Shown here one piece after another: positions 16,921 to 26,288 of a stretch of 44,898 nt of DNA. The stretch covers positions 1-44,898 of the forward strand of contig JAFGLV010000087.1 in assembly GCA_016927855.1 (NCBI GenBank), in the 5' to 3' direction. Position numbers and translations under genes: made by a program. Within the stretch, counting starts at the first letter, position 1. The number at the start of each line of letters is the position of its first letter. This stretch comes from Sedimentisphaerales bacterium (lineage in GTDB: Bacteria > Planctomycetota > Phycisphaerae > Sedimentisphaerales > Anaerobacaceae). Below the pieces are notes generated by a model, which had not been told where the DNA came from, made no database searches, and worked only from the letters and a program-made list of their open reading frames with translations.

Positions 16921-19900
16921 TCACCAGCGGAAAAAGCGATAGGGATCGTCCCATTCCTGGGGTTCGTCCAGGTACAAGCCCTCCAGCCATTGGCCCGGTT
17001 CATTCGGTTCAACCGGAGCCGAAAACCGCGCGAGCAACGGGGTGTGGCTGCGCGCGCCCAGGTTGGACAAGAGCCGCGTCACTAGAAAGCTGCTTCGACG
17101 AAACGTCCGCTTGAGCCCGAAATTGTTCTCATATTTGAACTGCCACGGGACCAATTGGCAGAAGACGAGCCTGGCCTGCGAAGCGACCGCGAGCACGCCA
17201 TCGCCGACGGAATCGGCGCCGCTGGAGACCAGAGGAATCGCGCGTGGATCACGGTTGTACACGTCTGCCGGTCCAACACCCGCCAGGGGGGACGTGAACA
17301 GGGCAGGCTCGAAAAGCGCACTGATGTGTTCAGCCTGCTTCATTGAGACTGCGAAGGGCAGCACGGCATCGACGTCCTCCTGAGCCAGACCGATGGCCAG
17401 CAGTCTGCCGTCTGTTTCCAGGAAAGAAGCAATGGCTGTCTTGGGGGAGGAAAGGGCTCGGCTCTCCGGCCCAAAGATCAATACCGAGTCCGGCGGAACC
17501 TCCCTGCCGGTGTACGGGCGAAGCGAGAAGCCCGCCGCTTCGAGATGGGCCCGGCCTGCCGGCGCACCGGCGTAGAGCGCCTCGCGTTGCGGTTGGGGCT
17601 TCCAGGTGCGAACGTATTTGAGGAGATTGGCAACGAGCGTCTGTGCGGCGGGTTCGGTCTCAGTGCGGCCCGTCACGTCCAGTTGGCAGAACAGCACCAT
17701 GCCCTCCCCCTCGTGGTATTCCAGCAGGGGACTGTATTGCAGGCTGAAGCCGCCGTCCAGGATCGGGAGGAAATCGCCGCGGGCGGGCTTCTCGATGAGC
17801 ACGGAGGCGACGTTACCCTGATTGCCGCAGCGCCAGGCGCGGGTCACCGGCAGGCCGCACCACATTACGGTCGGCGCGCCGTTGAATGCGGAGCTGCGCT
17901 CATACTCCAAGCGTGGCGGGACAATCGTCGCTTCACCCCGCCAGTCGCGCAGATGCTGGGCTTGGAGTCCACGCAATATCGGATGATCGGGCACGCGCGG
18001 GAAGACCTGCCGCAGCCCATACTCGGCGATGCGGAAGCCGACGCGCTGCTCCAATACATCAGGCGTCTGCTCGAACACGACGACCTTGAGCCCTTCGCCC
18101 ACACGACTGATGTCCGGCGCGGGACCGTCTGCGGCCAATGCCGCTTTGCCGACGATCAGTGTTTCGTACGACGCCAGATCGCTGGTTGCAGCCACGCGCT
18201 CACAAGACACACCCAGGCTCTCCAGCAGCGCTGCCGTCTCACCTTTGGGATCAAAGAGAGCAATCTGTGCGGCGGTATGCAGGAGTGACGCGCGCGGGAG
18301 CACGTCCACCATGAACGTGTCGCGCTGGACCTGGCCTGTGCTGAATTGCACCTGCGCGCTCAACTCATAACGGCCTGGCGCGACTGTCGCCGGGAGAGCG
18401 CAGCGCAGTGGTATGCGTACCTGCTGGCCGGTTTCGAGCGTGATCTGATCCTGACCGGCAATCGGCTCGGGCAGAGCCAGTGACCACGAGCTATCGCAAT
18501 CGACCGGCACGCGGGAGTTGTTGATGATGATCAGTTGCTTTTCGAAGGACTCGCCTGCCAGGAAGTTGTGGTCCTTGCTGGTGAAGCGCGCCGGCTTGCC
18601 GGCGATGTAGGCCAGCAGAGGCTGGTTGTTTCGCAGGATGGCCGCGCCGGCACCGGTCGCGATCCAGTCGGAGCGCTTGTAGGCGAGATCCATGCGTTCG
18701 TACCGCTGCTCCTGGAAATCGGGACTGAATCCGGGTCGTTGCAGGTTGGCCCAGTCCACCTCGAACTCCTGTCGGCGATTTCGCTCGACGCCCTCGCGGA
18801 GCTTGAACAGGATGTGGTGTTCCCAGGGCGAGAAGGCCGAGACGCTCCAGGTGCGAAAGGCCCGCCAGTTCTCCGTCAGGTACAGGTTGAAGACCGGCTC
18901 ACGCTCGGGAAAGTCCGTCGAGCCGAGACGATGAGGATAGTCCCAGCGATGCCAAACGTTGCCCGCACGGAACTGTCGCGCTTCCCAACGCAGGTTTCGC
19001 TTCTCCATGTCACTCAGATCGAAGGCGCGGTCCCCGAAGAACTGCGCGTTCCACTCCGCCAGACAGAACTCCCAGGGCACGGCCGCACTGCCGAACTCCC
19101 GCTTGCCCTGGTACCAGCCTCGGTACATGGACCAGTCCCAGGTGAAGGGCGCGCCGTACTCGCAGAGGAACAGCGGCTTGACGCCCTCCGTAGCCCAGTG
19201 CGCGAACCAATCGGACAGCTCCTGGACCGGCACGAAGTTGGGATAGAAATTGCTCGAATATATGGCGCCGAGGTTGCCGGAGGCATGGTGATAGACGATA
19301 CGCGACGGGTCGAGGCTTCTGACGATCGCTTGGGCGCGCACGGCCCGTCTGGCGTTCCGCTGAGCCCAACTGTCACGTATGTCCTGAATGCCGTCGATCA
19401 TGTCAGGGTTCATGTCTTCGCTGTAGCCAGTCGCGTTGTGGCTCATCGCGTACATCACGACGGAAGGATGGTTCTGCACGGCGCGCACGTAGAATTCCGC
19501 GTGGCGCGCGTAGCCATTGCTGCGCTCGGCGTCGGGCGTCTGCCAGTCGTAGTGACTGAAATGGGGGTGCGTGGACGAAACGAGCACTCCCGTATCGTCG
19601 GCGGCGCGGAGAATCTCCGCGAAGCTCAGATGCGCGCCAGGGGTGCAATCGTAGTTGTGCGTGTAGACGAAGTTGATGCCGAAGCTCCGGAGCCGCTCCA
19701 GGCTCTCTCTCGCTGCCTCGTAGGTCGCCAGCGCGGCGCCGACCTGAGCGTTGTCAAGCGGCACCGCCGAGAGGGAGATGCGCGTGCCGTTGAGATAGAA
19801 ATCGTGGCCGTCGATCCAAAACTCGCGGAACCCGAAGTGCTCCGTCCAGCTCGTGTCCAGGACGTTGCCCTCCTCGTCGAGCAGCGAAACCTCCAGGTCG

Positions 19901-20832
19901 TACATATTCTGTGGCGTATGGATGTCCCAGAGCTGCTCCGGCATCCACGCTTCGGTGTATGTGATTCGCCCGTCGCGCGTATCGCTCGGGCGAAACGGCC
20001 GGCGCGCGAATTCCTTCACGATGCCGCCGTCCTTCAACACGCGCACACCCAGCGCGTATTCGGTTCGTGGATCGAGCTCTTCGAGTGCCAGATCGAGTGA
20101 CAGATCCTTGTTTCGAACCGAGGTTGTCACGCGCACGTCGGCGACGCGCGGCCCGGCAGGTGTGCCGATCAGGTAGACGTCGCCGCAGAGACCCCGCCGA
20201 GCCACTGTCCCTTTGACCTCGCGTGCGGAAGCGGAGTCGGTGTAGGAGAGCATGACGCCTTCCAGCGGCATAGCTGCAACAAACAGACTGAGCCGGTGCG
20301 TGCGGCCGGGCTGACAGGAGGCGGTCAGGTCCACCTCGCCGACAGGGAAGTGGGCTTCTCCGACGCGTTCACCATCCACATACACGCCCGCGTATGAGTT
20401 GAGGTATTCCAGCGACAGCATGATGCGCCAGCCAATCCAAGTGGTCGGAACCGTGAACTCGCGTTCATACCAGGCCGCGGTGACGCCGGCCAGCCTGCGC
20501 TGGCGCCAGCTCGGGTGCGCGTACACCGTCTGGCTGTCTTTCTGCATGTAGTCGGTAATACCCGGCCAGCAGCCGGGCACTTTGAAATAGCCCCAGTTCC
20601 CCTGCGGGACTTGCGGCGAATTCGGCTCCGCCGGCTGCCAGTGCCAGAGACCGTTGATGCAGACCCGTTCGCGTGTCGGAGTCGTTTCCCTGTAAGCACG
20701 CGCAAGGTCCCAGACGACTTCGACATCCGAGGGCAGTGTAACCTCCATCGAAGATGCTGCTTGCCCAATTGCGGTCCAGCAGGCCATCCAAACAGCCGTC
20801 CACTTCATCGCGTGACTGACTCGAAGCGTCAT
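16921..20832 (-). CDS. Very large GH2-like glycoside hydrolase with an unusual acid/base site
   Basis: A 1303-residue secreted protein (Sec signal about 1-26). It has a jelly-roll sugar-binding domain (about 55-225, with NGLWHWQP and YEREFTVP), an immunoglobulin-like domain (to about 340), a TIM barrel (about 345-640), then some 650 residues with beta-sandwich parts and a GATase-like stretch (FLETDGRLLAIGLAQEDVD). The barrel keeps the GH2 nucleophile Glu558 in FLCEYGAPF. At the acid/base position the normal Asn-Glu is Asn466-Ala467 in HPSVVMYAMSHNATGYSED, so the canonical catalytic Glu is missing; Glu472 is close and might replace it. AGGAG lies nine bases before the ATG. It is divergent from the GHL6-like gene. 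Probable target: a galactoside, glucuronide or similar polymer. Confidence 0.85.
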   Translation of the reverse strand: MTLRVSHAMKWTAVWMACWTAIGQAASSMEVTLPSDVEVVWDLARAYRETTPTRERVCINGLWHWQPAEPNSPQVPQGNWGYFKVPGCWPGITDYMQKDSQTVYAHPSWRQRRLAGVTAAWYEREFTVPTTWIGWRIMLSLEYLNSYAGVYVDGERVGEAHFPVGEVDLTASCQPGRTHRLSLFVAAMPLEGVMLSYTDSASAREVKGTVARRGLCGDVYLIGTPAGPRVADVRVTTSVRNKDLSLDLALEELDPRTEYALGVRVLKDGGIVKEFARRPFRPSDTRDGRITYTEAWMPEQLWDIHTPQNMYDLEVSLLDEEGNVLDTSWTEHFGFREFWIDGHDFYLNGTRISLSAVPLDNAQVGAALATYEAARESLERLRSFGINFVYTHNYDCTPGAHLSFAEILRAADDTGVLVSSTHPHFSHYDWQTPDAERSNGYARHAEFYVRAVQNHPSVVMYAMSHNATGYSEDMNPDMIDGIQDIRDSWAQRNARRAVRAQAIVRSLDPSRIVYHHASGNLGAIYSSNFYPNFVPVQELSDWFAHWATEGVKPLFLCEYGAPFTWDWSMYRGWYQGKREFGSAAVPWEFCLAEWNAQFFGDRAFDLSDMEKRNLRWEARQFRAGNVWHRWDYPHRLGSTDFPEREPVFNLYLTENWRAFRTWSVSAFSPWEHHILFKLREGVERNRRQEFEVDWANLQRPGFSPDFQEQRYERMDLAYKRSDWIATGAGAAILRNNQPLLAYIAGKPARFTSKDHNFLAGESFEKQLIIINNSRVPVDCDSSWSLALPEPIAGQDQITLETGQQVRIPLRCALPATVAPGRYELSAQVQFSTGQVQRDTFMVDVLPRASLLHTAAQIALFDPKGETAALLESLGVSCERVAATSDLASYETLIVGKAALAADGPAPDISRVGEGLKVVVFEQTPDVLEQRVGFRIAEYGLRQVFPRVPDHPILRGLQAQHLRDWRGEATIVPPRLEYERSSAFNGAPTVMWCGLPVTRAWRCGNQGNVASVLIEKPARGDFLPILDGGFSLQYSPLLEYHEGEGMVLFCQLDVTGRTETEPAAQTLVANLLKYVRTWKPQPQREALYAGAPAGRAHLEAAGFSLRPYTGREVPPDSVLIFGPESRALSSPKTAIASFLETDGRLLAIGLAQEDVDAVLPFAVSMKQAEHISALFEPALFTSPLAGVGPADVYNRDPRAIPLVSSGADSVGDGVLAVASQARLVFCQLVPWQFKYENNFGLKRTFRRSSFLVTRLLSNLGARSHTPLLARFSAPVEPNEPGQWLEGLYLDEPQEWDDPYRFFRW

Positions 20833-20932
20833 ATTTCCTGTCTCCTATGAATGAGGGCCGGCACGTGTTAAGATAACTCCGCCCGAAGGGGCAGACAAGC
20901 TGAATCATCCTCTCAGGTGAAAGGGGGCAGAG

Positions 20933-23101
20933 ATGGACCGAAGAGAGTTCCTCAAGACCTCGGCGGCAGCGGGAGCGTACGCCGTGCTGGGCAGTCCGTG
21001 GACCGTCGGCGCCGGGAGCGAAGAGCCGTGGTTCGACCGCCCGATGCGCTGGGCGCAGTTGGTGCTCGTGGAGAATGATCCCGGCCGATTCGATCCGGAC
21101 TTCTGGCTGGACTACTTCAAGCGGATTCACGCCGACGGCGTCTGCCTCAGTGCCGGCGGCGCGGTCGCCTACTATCCGACCGAGGTGCCGCTGCACCATC
21201 GCAGCGCCTGGCTGGGCGACTCCGATCCGTTCGGCTACCTCGTGCAGGGCTGCCGCAAGCTGGGCATGGCGATCGTCGCCCGCACGGATCCGCACGCGGC
21301 GTGGGACAACGTCTATCAGCAGCATCCCGACTGGATCGCTGTCGACGCGCAGGGACGCAAGCGCCGTCACTGGTCCAATCCTGAGCTCTGGGTCACCTGC
21401 GCGCTCGGTCCCTACAACTTCGAGTTCATGACGACCGTTCACAGGGAGATCACCGAAGCCTACCAGGTCGACGGCATCTTCTCGAATCGCTGGGCCGGGC
21501 ACGGGACCTGCTATTGCGAGCATTGCGTCGAGAACTTCAGAGCCTCCGCCGGGCTGGATCTGCCTCGGACCAGCGACCGGCGTGATGTTGCTTTTCAGAA
21601 GTATCAGGAGTGGGAAACCGCGCGCTTGAAAGAACTGTGGTTCCTGTGGGATAAGACCATCCGCTCGGTCAAGTCCACCTCGCGGTTCATTCCCAACGGC
21701 TTTCCCGACAACGTCGTCACCGGCGCTCTGTCGGACATCTTCTTCACCGACCACCAGGCGCGCAGCGGCGTGATCCCTCCCTGGTCGAACGGCAAGCGGG
21801 CCAAGGAGCTGCGCGCGACGATGGGTATGAAACCCCTGGGCGGGATCTTCAGCATCGGGCTGGAGGAACGCTACCGCTGGAAGGATTCGGTGCAGAGCGA
21901 CGCGGAAGTGCGGGTCTGGGTCGCAGAGGGAACCGCGAACAACATGCGGCCGTGGTTTGTCAAGTTCTCCGGGACACTCTACGACCGGCGCTGGCTCAAG
22001 ACCGTCAACGACATCTATCAATGGCACTACCGCGCCGAGCGCTACCTGCGGAATGTCGCGCCGGTCGCGCGGGTGGGCATGGTGTATTCCGAGCAGACGC
22101 GCCGCTTCTATGGAGGTCAGCGCTGGCAACAGCAAAGCAGCGGACACGAGCTGGGCATGTACCACGCGCTGATCGAAGCGCGCATCCCGTTCGAGATGGT
22201 CAACGACCGGCTGCTTGACGCGGACCGTCTCAAGCCTTTCAAGCTCCTGGCCCTGCCCAACGTCGCGGCGCTGTCGGAGGCCCAGTGCGACCAGCTCAGA
22301 CAATACGTCAAGTCCGGCGGGAGCCTCTGTGCAACCTTCGAGACGTCGCTCTATGACGAGCGGGGGCAGCGCAGGCCCGATTTCGGCCTCGCGGACCTTT
22401 TCGGCGTCTCGCGCGCAGAGGGCGTTGACGGACCGATGCGAAATTCCTATCTGCGGCTGCGGGAAGACCCGGCGACGGAGCGGTTCCATCCGGTCCTGAA
22501 AGGTCTCGAGGACGCCTACCGGATCGTCAACGGGATTTGGCGGCTGAACGTCAATTCGCAAGCGGATTTCCCGTCTCCGGTGACGTTGATACCGACCTAT
22601 CCCGACCTGCCGATGGAGCACGTGTATCCGCGCCAGCCCGACACGGACGTACGCGAGCTCTATCTGCGCGAGATCGGCGAGGGCCGGGTCGCGTATATCC
22701 CCTGGGACATCGACCGGACGTTCTGGGAGATCATGAACGTCGACCATGGCAGGCTGCTGCGCAACGTGATCGAGTGGACGCTGAACGAGGAATCCCCGGT
22801 GCGCGTGACCGGCCCCGGCATCCTCGACGTCACCGCCTGGCGGCAAAAGCAGTCGATGACGGTCCATCTCGTCAACCTCACCAATCCCATGATGATGAAG
22901 GGACCGTTCCGGGAGCTGATACCGCTCGGGGAACAGAAGGTCCAGGTTCAAGTTCCGCCCGACGTCAGGATCGAGCGAATCCGGTGCCTCGTCGCCGACA
23001 AGTCTCTGGATTTCGAGGCTCGTGACAATCGGGTCTTCTTCGCCGTGCCTTCGATCCTGGATCACGAAGTCGTGGCGCTGGCATTTTCCGCTGGTGCCTG
23101 A
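20933..23101 (+). CDS. Tat-exported GHL6-like glycosidase with beta-galactosidase trimerisation-like domain
   Basis: A 722-residue protein with a Tat signal (MDRREFLKTSAAAGAYAVLG). Residues about 40-370 form a TIM barrel like the hypothetical glycosyl hydrolase 6 (GHL6) family: DPDFWLDYFKRIHADGVCLSAGGAVAYYP, AIVARTDPHAAW, VDGIFSNRWAGHGTCYCEHCVENF. A Rossmann-like domain (about 380-520; KLLALPNVAALSEAQCDQLRQYVKSGGSL) matches the beta-galactosidase trimerisation domain, and a beta-domain ends the protein. Cys-rich CYCEHC is typical of GH42-like barrels. Substrate unknown. A run of five G precedes the ATG. The next gene follows after 20 bases, so both are one transcript. Confidence 0.82.
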   Translation: MDRREFLKTSAAAGAYAVLGSPWTVGAGSEEPWFDRPMRWAQLVLVENDPGRFDPDFWLDYFKRIHADGVCLSAGGAVAYYPTEVPLHHRSAWLGDSDPFGYLVQGCRKLGMAIVARTDPHAAWDNVYQQHPDWIAVDAQGRKRRHWSNPELWVTCALGPYNFEFMTTVHREITEAYQVDGIFSNRWAGHGTCYCEHCVENFRASAGLDLPRTSDRRDVAFQKYQEWETARLKELWFLWDKTIRSVKSTSRFIPNGFPDNVVTGALSDIFFTDHQARSGVIPPWSNGKRAKELRATMGMKPLGGIFSIGLEERYRWKDSVQSDAEVRVWVAEGTANNMRPWFVKFSGTLYDRRWLKTVNDIYQWHYRAERYLRNVAPVARVGMVYSEQTRRFYGGQRWQQQSSGHELGMYHALIEARIPFEMVNDRLLDADRLKPFKLLALPNVAALSEAQCDQLRQYVKSGGSLCATFETSLYDERGQRRPDFGLADLFGVSRAEGVDGPMRNSYLRLREDPATERFHPVLKGLEDAYRIVNGIWRLNVNSQADFPSPVTLIPTYPDLPMEHVYPRQPDTDVRELYLREIGEGRVAYIPWDIDRTFWEIMNVDHGRLLRNVIEWTLNEESPVRVTGPGILDVTAWRQKQSMTVHLVNLTNPMMMKGPFRELIPLGEQKVQVQVPPDVRIERIRCLVADKSLDFEARDNRVFFAVPSILDHEVVALAFSAGA

Positions 23102-23121
23102 AATTGCAGGGAAAGGACGGC

Positions 23122-24699
23122 ATGGATCGAAAGTTCCTGTTGCTGTTCCTCTGCGGTGCTCTCGCATTGCTCCTGAGGCCGGGCAATGTCCATGCCAGGG
23201 ACTATTACGTCAGTCCCCAGGGTGACGACTCGAATCCCGGGACCCAGGACGCACCGTGGCAGAGCGTCGCGAGGGTCAATGCCGCGACGTTGGGGCCCGG
23301 CGACCGCGTCCTTCTCCAGGGCGGCCGGCGCTTCGTCGGCACCATAGAGCTGGGGCGCGAGGACAGTGGCACGGCGGACCGCAAAGTGGTGGTAACGTCC
23401 TACGGTGTCGGCCAAGCGGTCATCGACGGACGCAACGGCCGGGCATTTACGGCCAACGGATGCAACTACTTTGTGATAAGGAACCTCGACGTCGTCGGTT
23501 CGGGACGCAAGAGCGGCAACACTGAAGACGGCATTCATGTCGTCGATGCACAGGGCATGGAGATCGACCAGGTCGACGTCAGCGGTTTCCGCGGCAACGG
23601 CCTGTCGGCCGACGGCGTGCGTGACGCGCGGATCACCAACGTACACGCCCATGAAACCGGCGCCGCAGGGATCAGCGTGGGCTATCAGAGGCGGTCGAAG
23701 AACGTCTACATCGGCGCCTGCGTCGCCAGGAACAACCCCGGTGACCCATCCAATCTGACCAATCACAGTGGCAACGGCATCGTGGTGGCCAATGTGGAAG
23801 ACGCGGTGATTGAATACTGTGAGGCCGCTAACAACGGCTGGGACATGCCTCGCCGGGGTAACGGGCCCGTCGGCATCTGGGCCTGGCACGGCGATCGCGT
23901 GGTCATTCAGTTCTGCATCAGCCACGACAACAAGAGTCCTGGGGACGATGGCGGCGGCTTCGATCTCGACGGCGGCATGACCAACTCCGTTCTCCAGTAT
24001 AATCTCTCCTATAACAACGACGGTCCCGGCTACTTCCTGTGTCAGTTCCCCGGCGCCACCGTCTTCAGAAACAACGTCGTTCGCTACAACATCAGCCAGA
24101 ACGACGGGGTCAAGAACAACCGGCGCAGTGGCATCGACGTCTACTCCGCCAGCCCGAATGCGTCGGATTGCCAGGTCTACAACAACACGATCTACAACGC
24201 GCACGGCCCGGCCGTCGGATTCGGCGGCTTGCCGATGCCCGGCGTGGTCTTTCGCAACAACATCTTCGTCTGCTCGCGCGACGTCGTCGCCGGCGAGGCG
24301 CAGAGAGGGCGGTTTGAAGGCAATGTCTATTGGTCCGTTGACGGGAAACGACTGTCATTCGACGGCTACGATACCCTCGAACGGTGGAGCGAAGCGACCG
24401 GCCAGGAGAAGATCGGCGCCGATATCGTGGGCAAATACTATGATCCGCTCCTGGAAGATCCCGGTAGTGTTGCCCTCACTGATCCCGCAGCGCTTCGCGC
24501 CATGGCTGCGTACAGGTTGGCGCCGGACTCGCCGTGCATCGGTGCCGGCCTCCCTCTGGCGGACCATGGTGGCCGCGATTTCTGGGGCAACAACGTGTCT
24601 GCTTCGGATAAGCCTGCGGTGGGAGCCTTTCAGCCCGGTCCCAGCCACTTGCGGTCTCCACTCGACGCGGACCGGCGCGTACCTGCGGCTACAAAATGA
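23122..24699 (+). CDS. Secreted right-handed parallel beta-helix protein 1
   Basis: A 525-residue protein with a Sec signal ending NVHARD. The opening RDYYVSPQGDDSNPGTQDAPWQSVARVNA and GPGDRVLLQGG is the standard cap of planctomycete beta-helix proteins, followed by PbH1-type coils rich in Asn (FRNNVVRYNISQND, VYNNTIYNAHG, FRNNIFVC). Such folds occur in polysaccharide lyases, epimerases and GH28/GH120-like enzymes. I see no decisive catalytic triad, so activity is undefined. The ATG at 23122 has GGA five bases upstream; an in-frame TTG at 23104 is less likely. It is operonic with the GHL6-like gene. Confidence 0.85.
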   Translation: MDRKFLLLFLCGALALLLRPGNVHARDYYVSPQGDDSNPGTQDAPWQSVARVNAATLGPGDRVLLQGGRRFVGTIELGREDSGTADRKVVVTSYGVGQAVIDGRNGRAFTANGCNYFVIRNLDVVGSGRKSGNTEDGIHVVDAQGMEIDQVDVSGFRGNGLSADGVRDARITNVHAHETGAAGISVGYQRRSKNVYIGACVARNNPGDPSNLTNHSGNGIVVANVEDAVIEYCEAANNGWDMPRRGNGPVGIWAWHGDRVVIQFCISHDNKSPGDDGGGFDLDGGMTNSVLQYNLSYNNDGPGYFLCQFPGATVFRNNVVRYNISQNDGVKNNRRSGIDVYSASPNASDCQVYNNTIYNAHGPAVGFGGLPMPGVVFRNNIFVCSRDVVAGEAQRGRFEGNVYWSVDGKRLSFDGYDTLERWSEATGQEKIGADIVGKYYDPLLEDPGSVALTDPAALRAMAAYRLAPDSPCIGAGLPLADHGGRDFWGNNVSASDKPAVGAFQPGPSHLRSPLDADRRVPAATK

Positions 24700-24940
24700 C
24701 GCGTATCCGCCGAATCGAGCTTGACCAGATACTCTTACCGCTATAGAGCCGTCCGTCTCTTCTCTCTGCTTGCGAAACTGCGCGCGACTCAGGCCAATAG
24801 GGCGGTTGAAATCCGAGGCGGGAGAGGGTATCATGCGCCCGGCGCTGCTCTGGGGGTCCGCTTGTGCAGACACATGGCAAGTCTCGGCGTCAGAGAACTT
24901 GGACGTTAAATCCAGTCAAAACACGAAATGGAAGGACGGA

Positions 24941-26206
24941 ATGAAAAAGACATCTGCGAACAAAGTGAGGGGAGTGTGTGTCGTCTTGTTGGTCGCTGCG
25001 ATTGCGGCAAACGCGCAGGTCGCAGAATGGTATCAATGGCGCGGACCCGAGCGCGACGCGATCTCCACCGACAGCGGTCTGCTGAAGCAATGGCCCTCGG
25101 GCGGACCTGAGCTCGTGTGGAAGACCACTGGGTTGGGTGGAGGCTTCTCCGGGGTGTCGCTGTGGGCCGACGAGATTTTCACGATGGGCGACAAGGACGA
25201 TGCCAGCTACCTGATAGCGGTCAGCCGGGTCGACGGCACGCCGTTATGGTCTAGCAAGGTGGGCCGGGCCGGAGGCAACGATCCTCAGCGTCCTGGGCCG
25301 CGCTGCACGCCGGCTACCGACGGCACGCGGGTCATCGCGCTGGCACAGTATGGAGAATTGCTCTGTGCCGACGTTGCCACAGGCCGCGAATTGTGGCGCA
25401 AGAGCTATCAGGACGACTTCGGCGCGACGACGGTGCCGCGATGGAACTTCTCGGCATCGCCGCTGCTGGACGGCGATCGGGTCATCTGCCTTCCCGGCGG
25501 GCCCAAGGGCGCCATGGTCGCGCTCGACAAGGAAAGCGGCGTGCTGATCTGGCAGACGGCGGAGGTGACGGACGCGGCCAGCTACTCCTCGATTATCGAC
25601 GCCGAGATCGGCGGCGTGCGGCAGTACATCGCGGTGACGGATGCGCGCGTGTTCGGAGTCCGTGCTGAGGACGGCAAACTGCTGTGGCAGGCGCCGCGCG
25701 AGGAACGAAACGTCATTCCCACTCCTGTGTATCGAGATGGGATTGTTTTCATCTCGTCTGGCTACAACGCCGGTTGCCACGCTTTCCGGATCACCGTCGA
25801 TGGCGGCGCCTTCAAGACCGAGCCGATCTACGACAACCCCAGGATCGCCAATCAGCATGGCGGCTCTATCCTGGTGGGAGATCACATCTACGTGTCGGTC
25901 GATAGTGGCGGTCGGTTGACTTGTCTCGAATTCGCAACAGGTGACATCGTCTGGCAGGACGCCAGCGTCGGCAAGGCATCGCTCGGCTACGCCGATGGTC
26001 ACCTGATCGTGCGCAGTGAGAACGGTCCGGTAGCGCTCGTGGAGGCGACGCCCGCCGGATACAGGGAAAAAGGCCGGTTCGACCAGCCCAACCGCAGCGA
26101 CTACAATAGTTGGCCCCATCCGGTGGTGGCCGGCGGACGCCTGTATCTGCGCGATCACGACGTGCTGCTCTGCTACGAATTGAACGCCTCCGCCGCGAGT
26201 CGCTGA
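24941..26206 (+). CDS. Secreted PQQ-type beta-propeller (outer-membrane-assembly BamB-like) protein 1
   Basis: A 421-residue protein with a Sec signal (about 1-24, ANAQVAEW) and a propeller of WD-like PQQ repeats: YQWRGPERDAISTDSGLLKQWP, LIAVSRVDGTPLW, LCADVATGRELW, MVALDKESGVLIW, VFGVRAEDGKLLW, LTCLEFATGDIVW. These repeats form an eight-bladed propeller as in BamB and quinoprotein dehydrogenases. I see no dehydrogenase active-site motif, so a binding role is more likely than catalysis. The ATG at 24941 has AGGA upstream and starts the signal peptide. The 241 bases before it hold no gene I can support. Confidence 0.88.
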   Translation: MKKTSANKVRGVCVVLLVAAIAANAQVAEWYQWRGPERDAISTDSGLLKQWPSGGPELVWKTTGLGGGFSGVSLWADEIFTMGDKDDASYLIAVSRVDGTPLWSSKVGRAGGNDPQRPGPRCTPATDGTRVIALAQYGELLCADVATGRELWRKSYQDDFGATTVPRWNFSASPLLDGDRVICLPGGPKGAMVALDKESGVLIWQTAEVTDAASYSSIIDAEIGGVRQYIAVTDARVFGVRAEDGKLLWQAPREERNVIPTPVYRDGIVFISSGYNAGCHAFRITVDGGAFKTEPIYDNPRIANQHGGSILVGDHIYVSVDSGGRLTCLEFATGDIVWQDASVGKASLGYADGHLIVRSENGPVALVEATPAGYREKGRFDQPNRSDYNSWPHPVVAGGRLYLRDHDVLLCYELNASAASR

Positions 26207-26288
26207 GAAGGGGACTTCCGTGCCGGTCAACCGCTCGAACCGACGAAATTGAACTACCAGACGAACCGTTGAGGCCTTTGGACAGCGT

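Noticed and set aside
18535..20100. A 521-codon open frame on the plus strand inside the GH2-like gene
   Set aside because: Its product shows no signal, motif or ribosome-binding site, and the minus-strand GH2 protein is clear over the same bases.
20465..23167. A 900-codon open frame on the minus strand, antisense to the GHL6-like gene
   Set aside because: It is a GC-driven shadow: the plus strand encodes a recognisable Tat-signal glycosidase with a ribosome-binding site, while this frame has no recognisable domain and runs into the GH2 gene in another frame.
24700..24940. N-terminal extension of PQQ-propeller protein 1, and a TTGACC/TATAGA promoter
   Set aside because: The extension precedes a clean signal peptide with its own ribosome-binding site, and the hexamers are only 15 bases apart, so neither is convincing.
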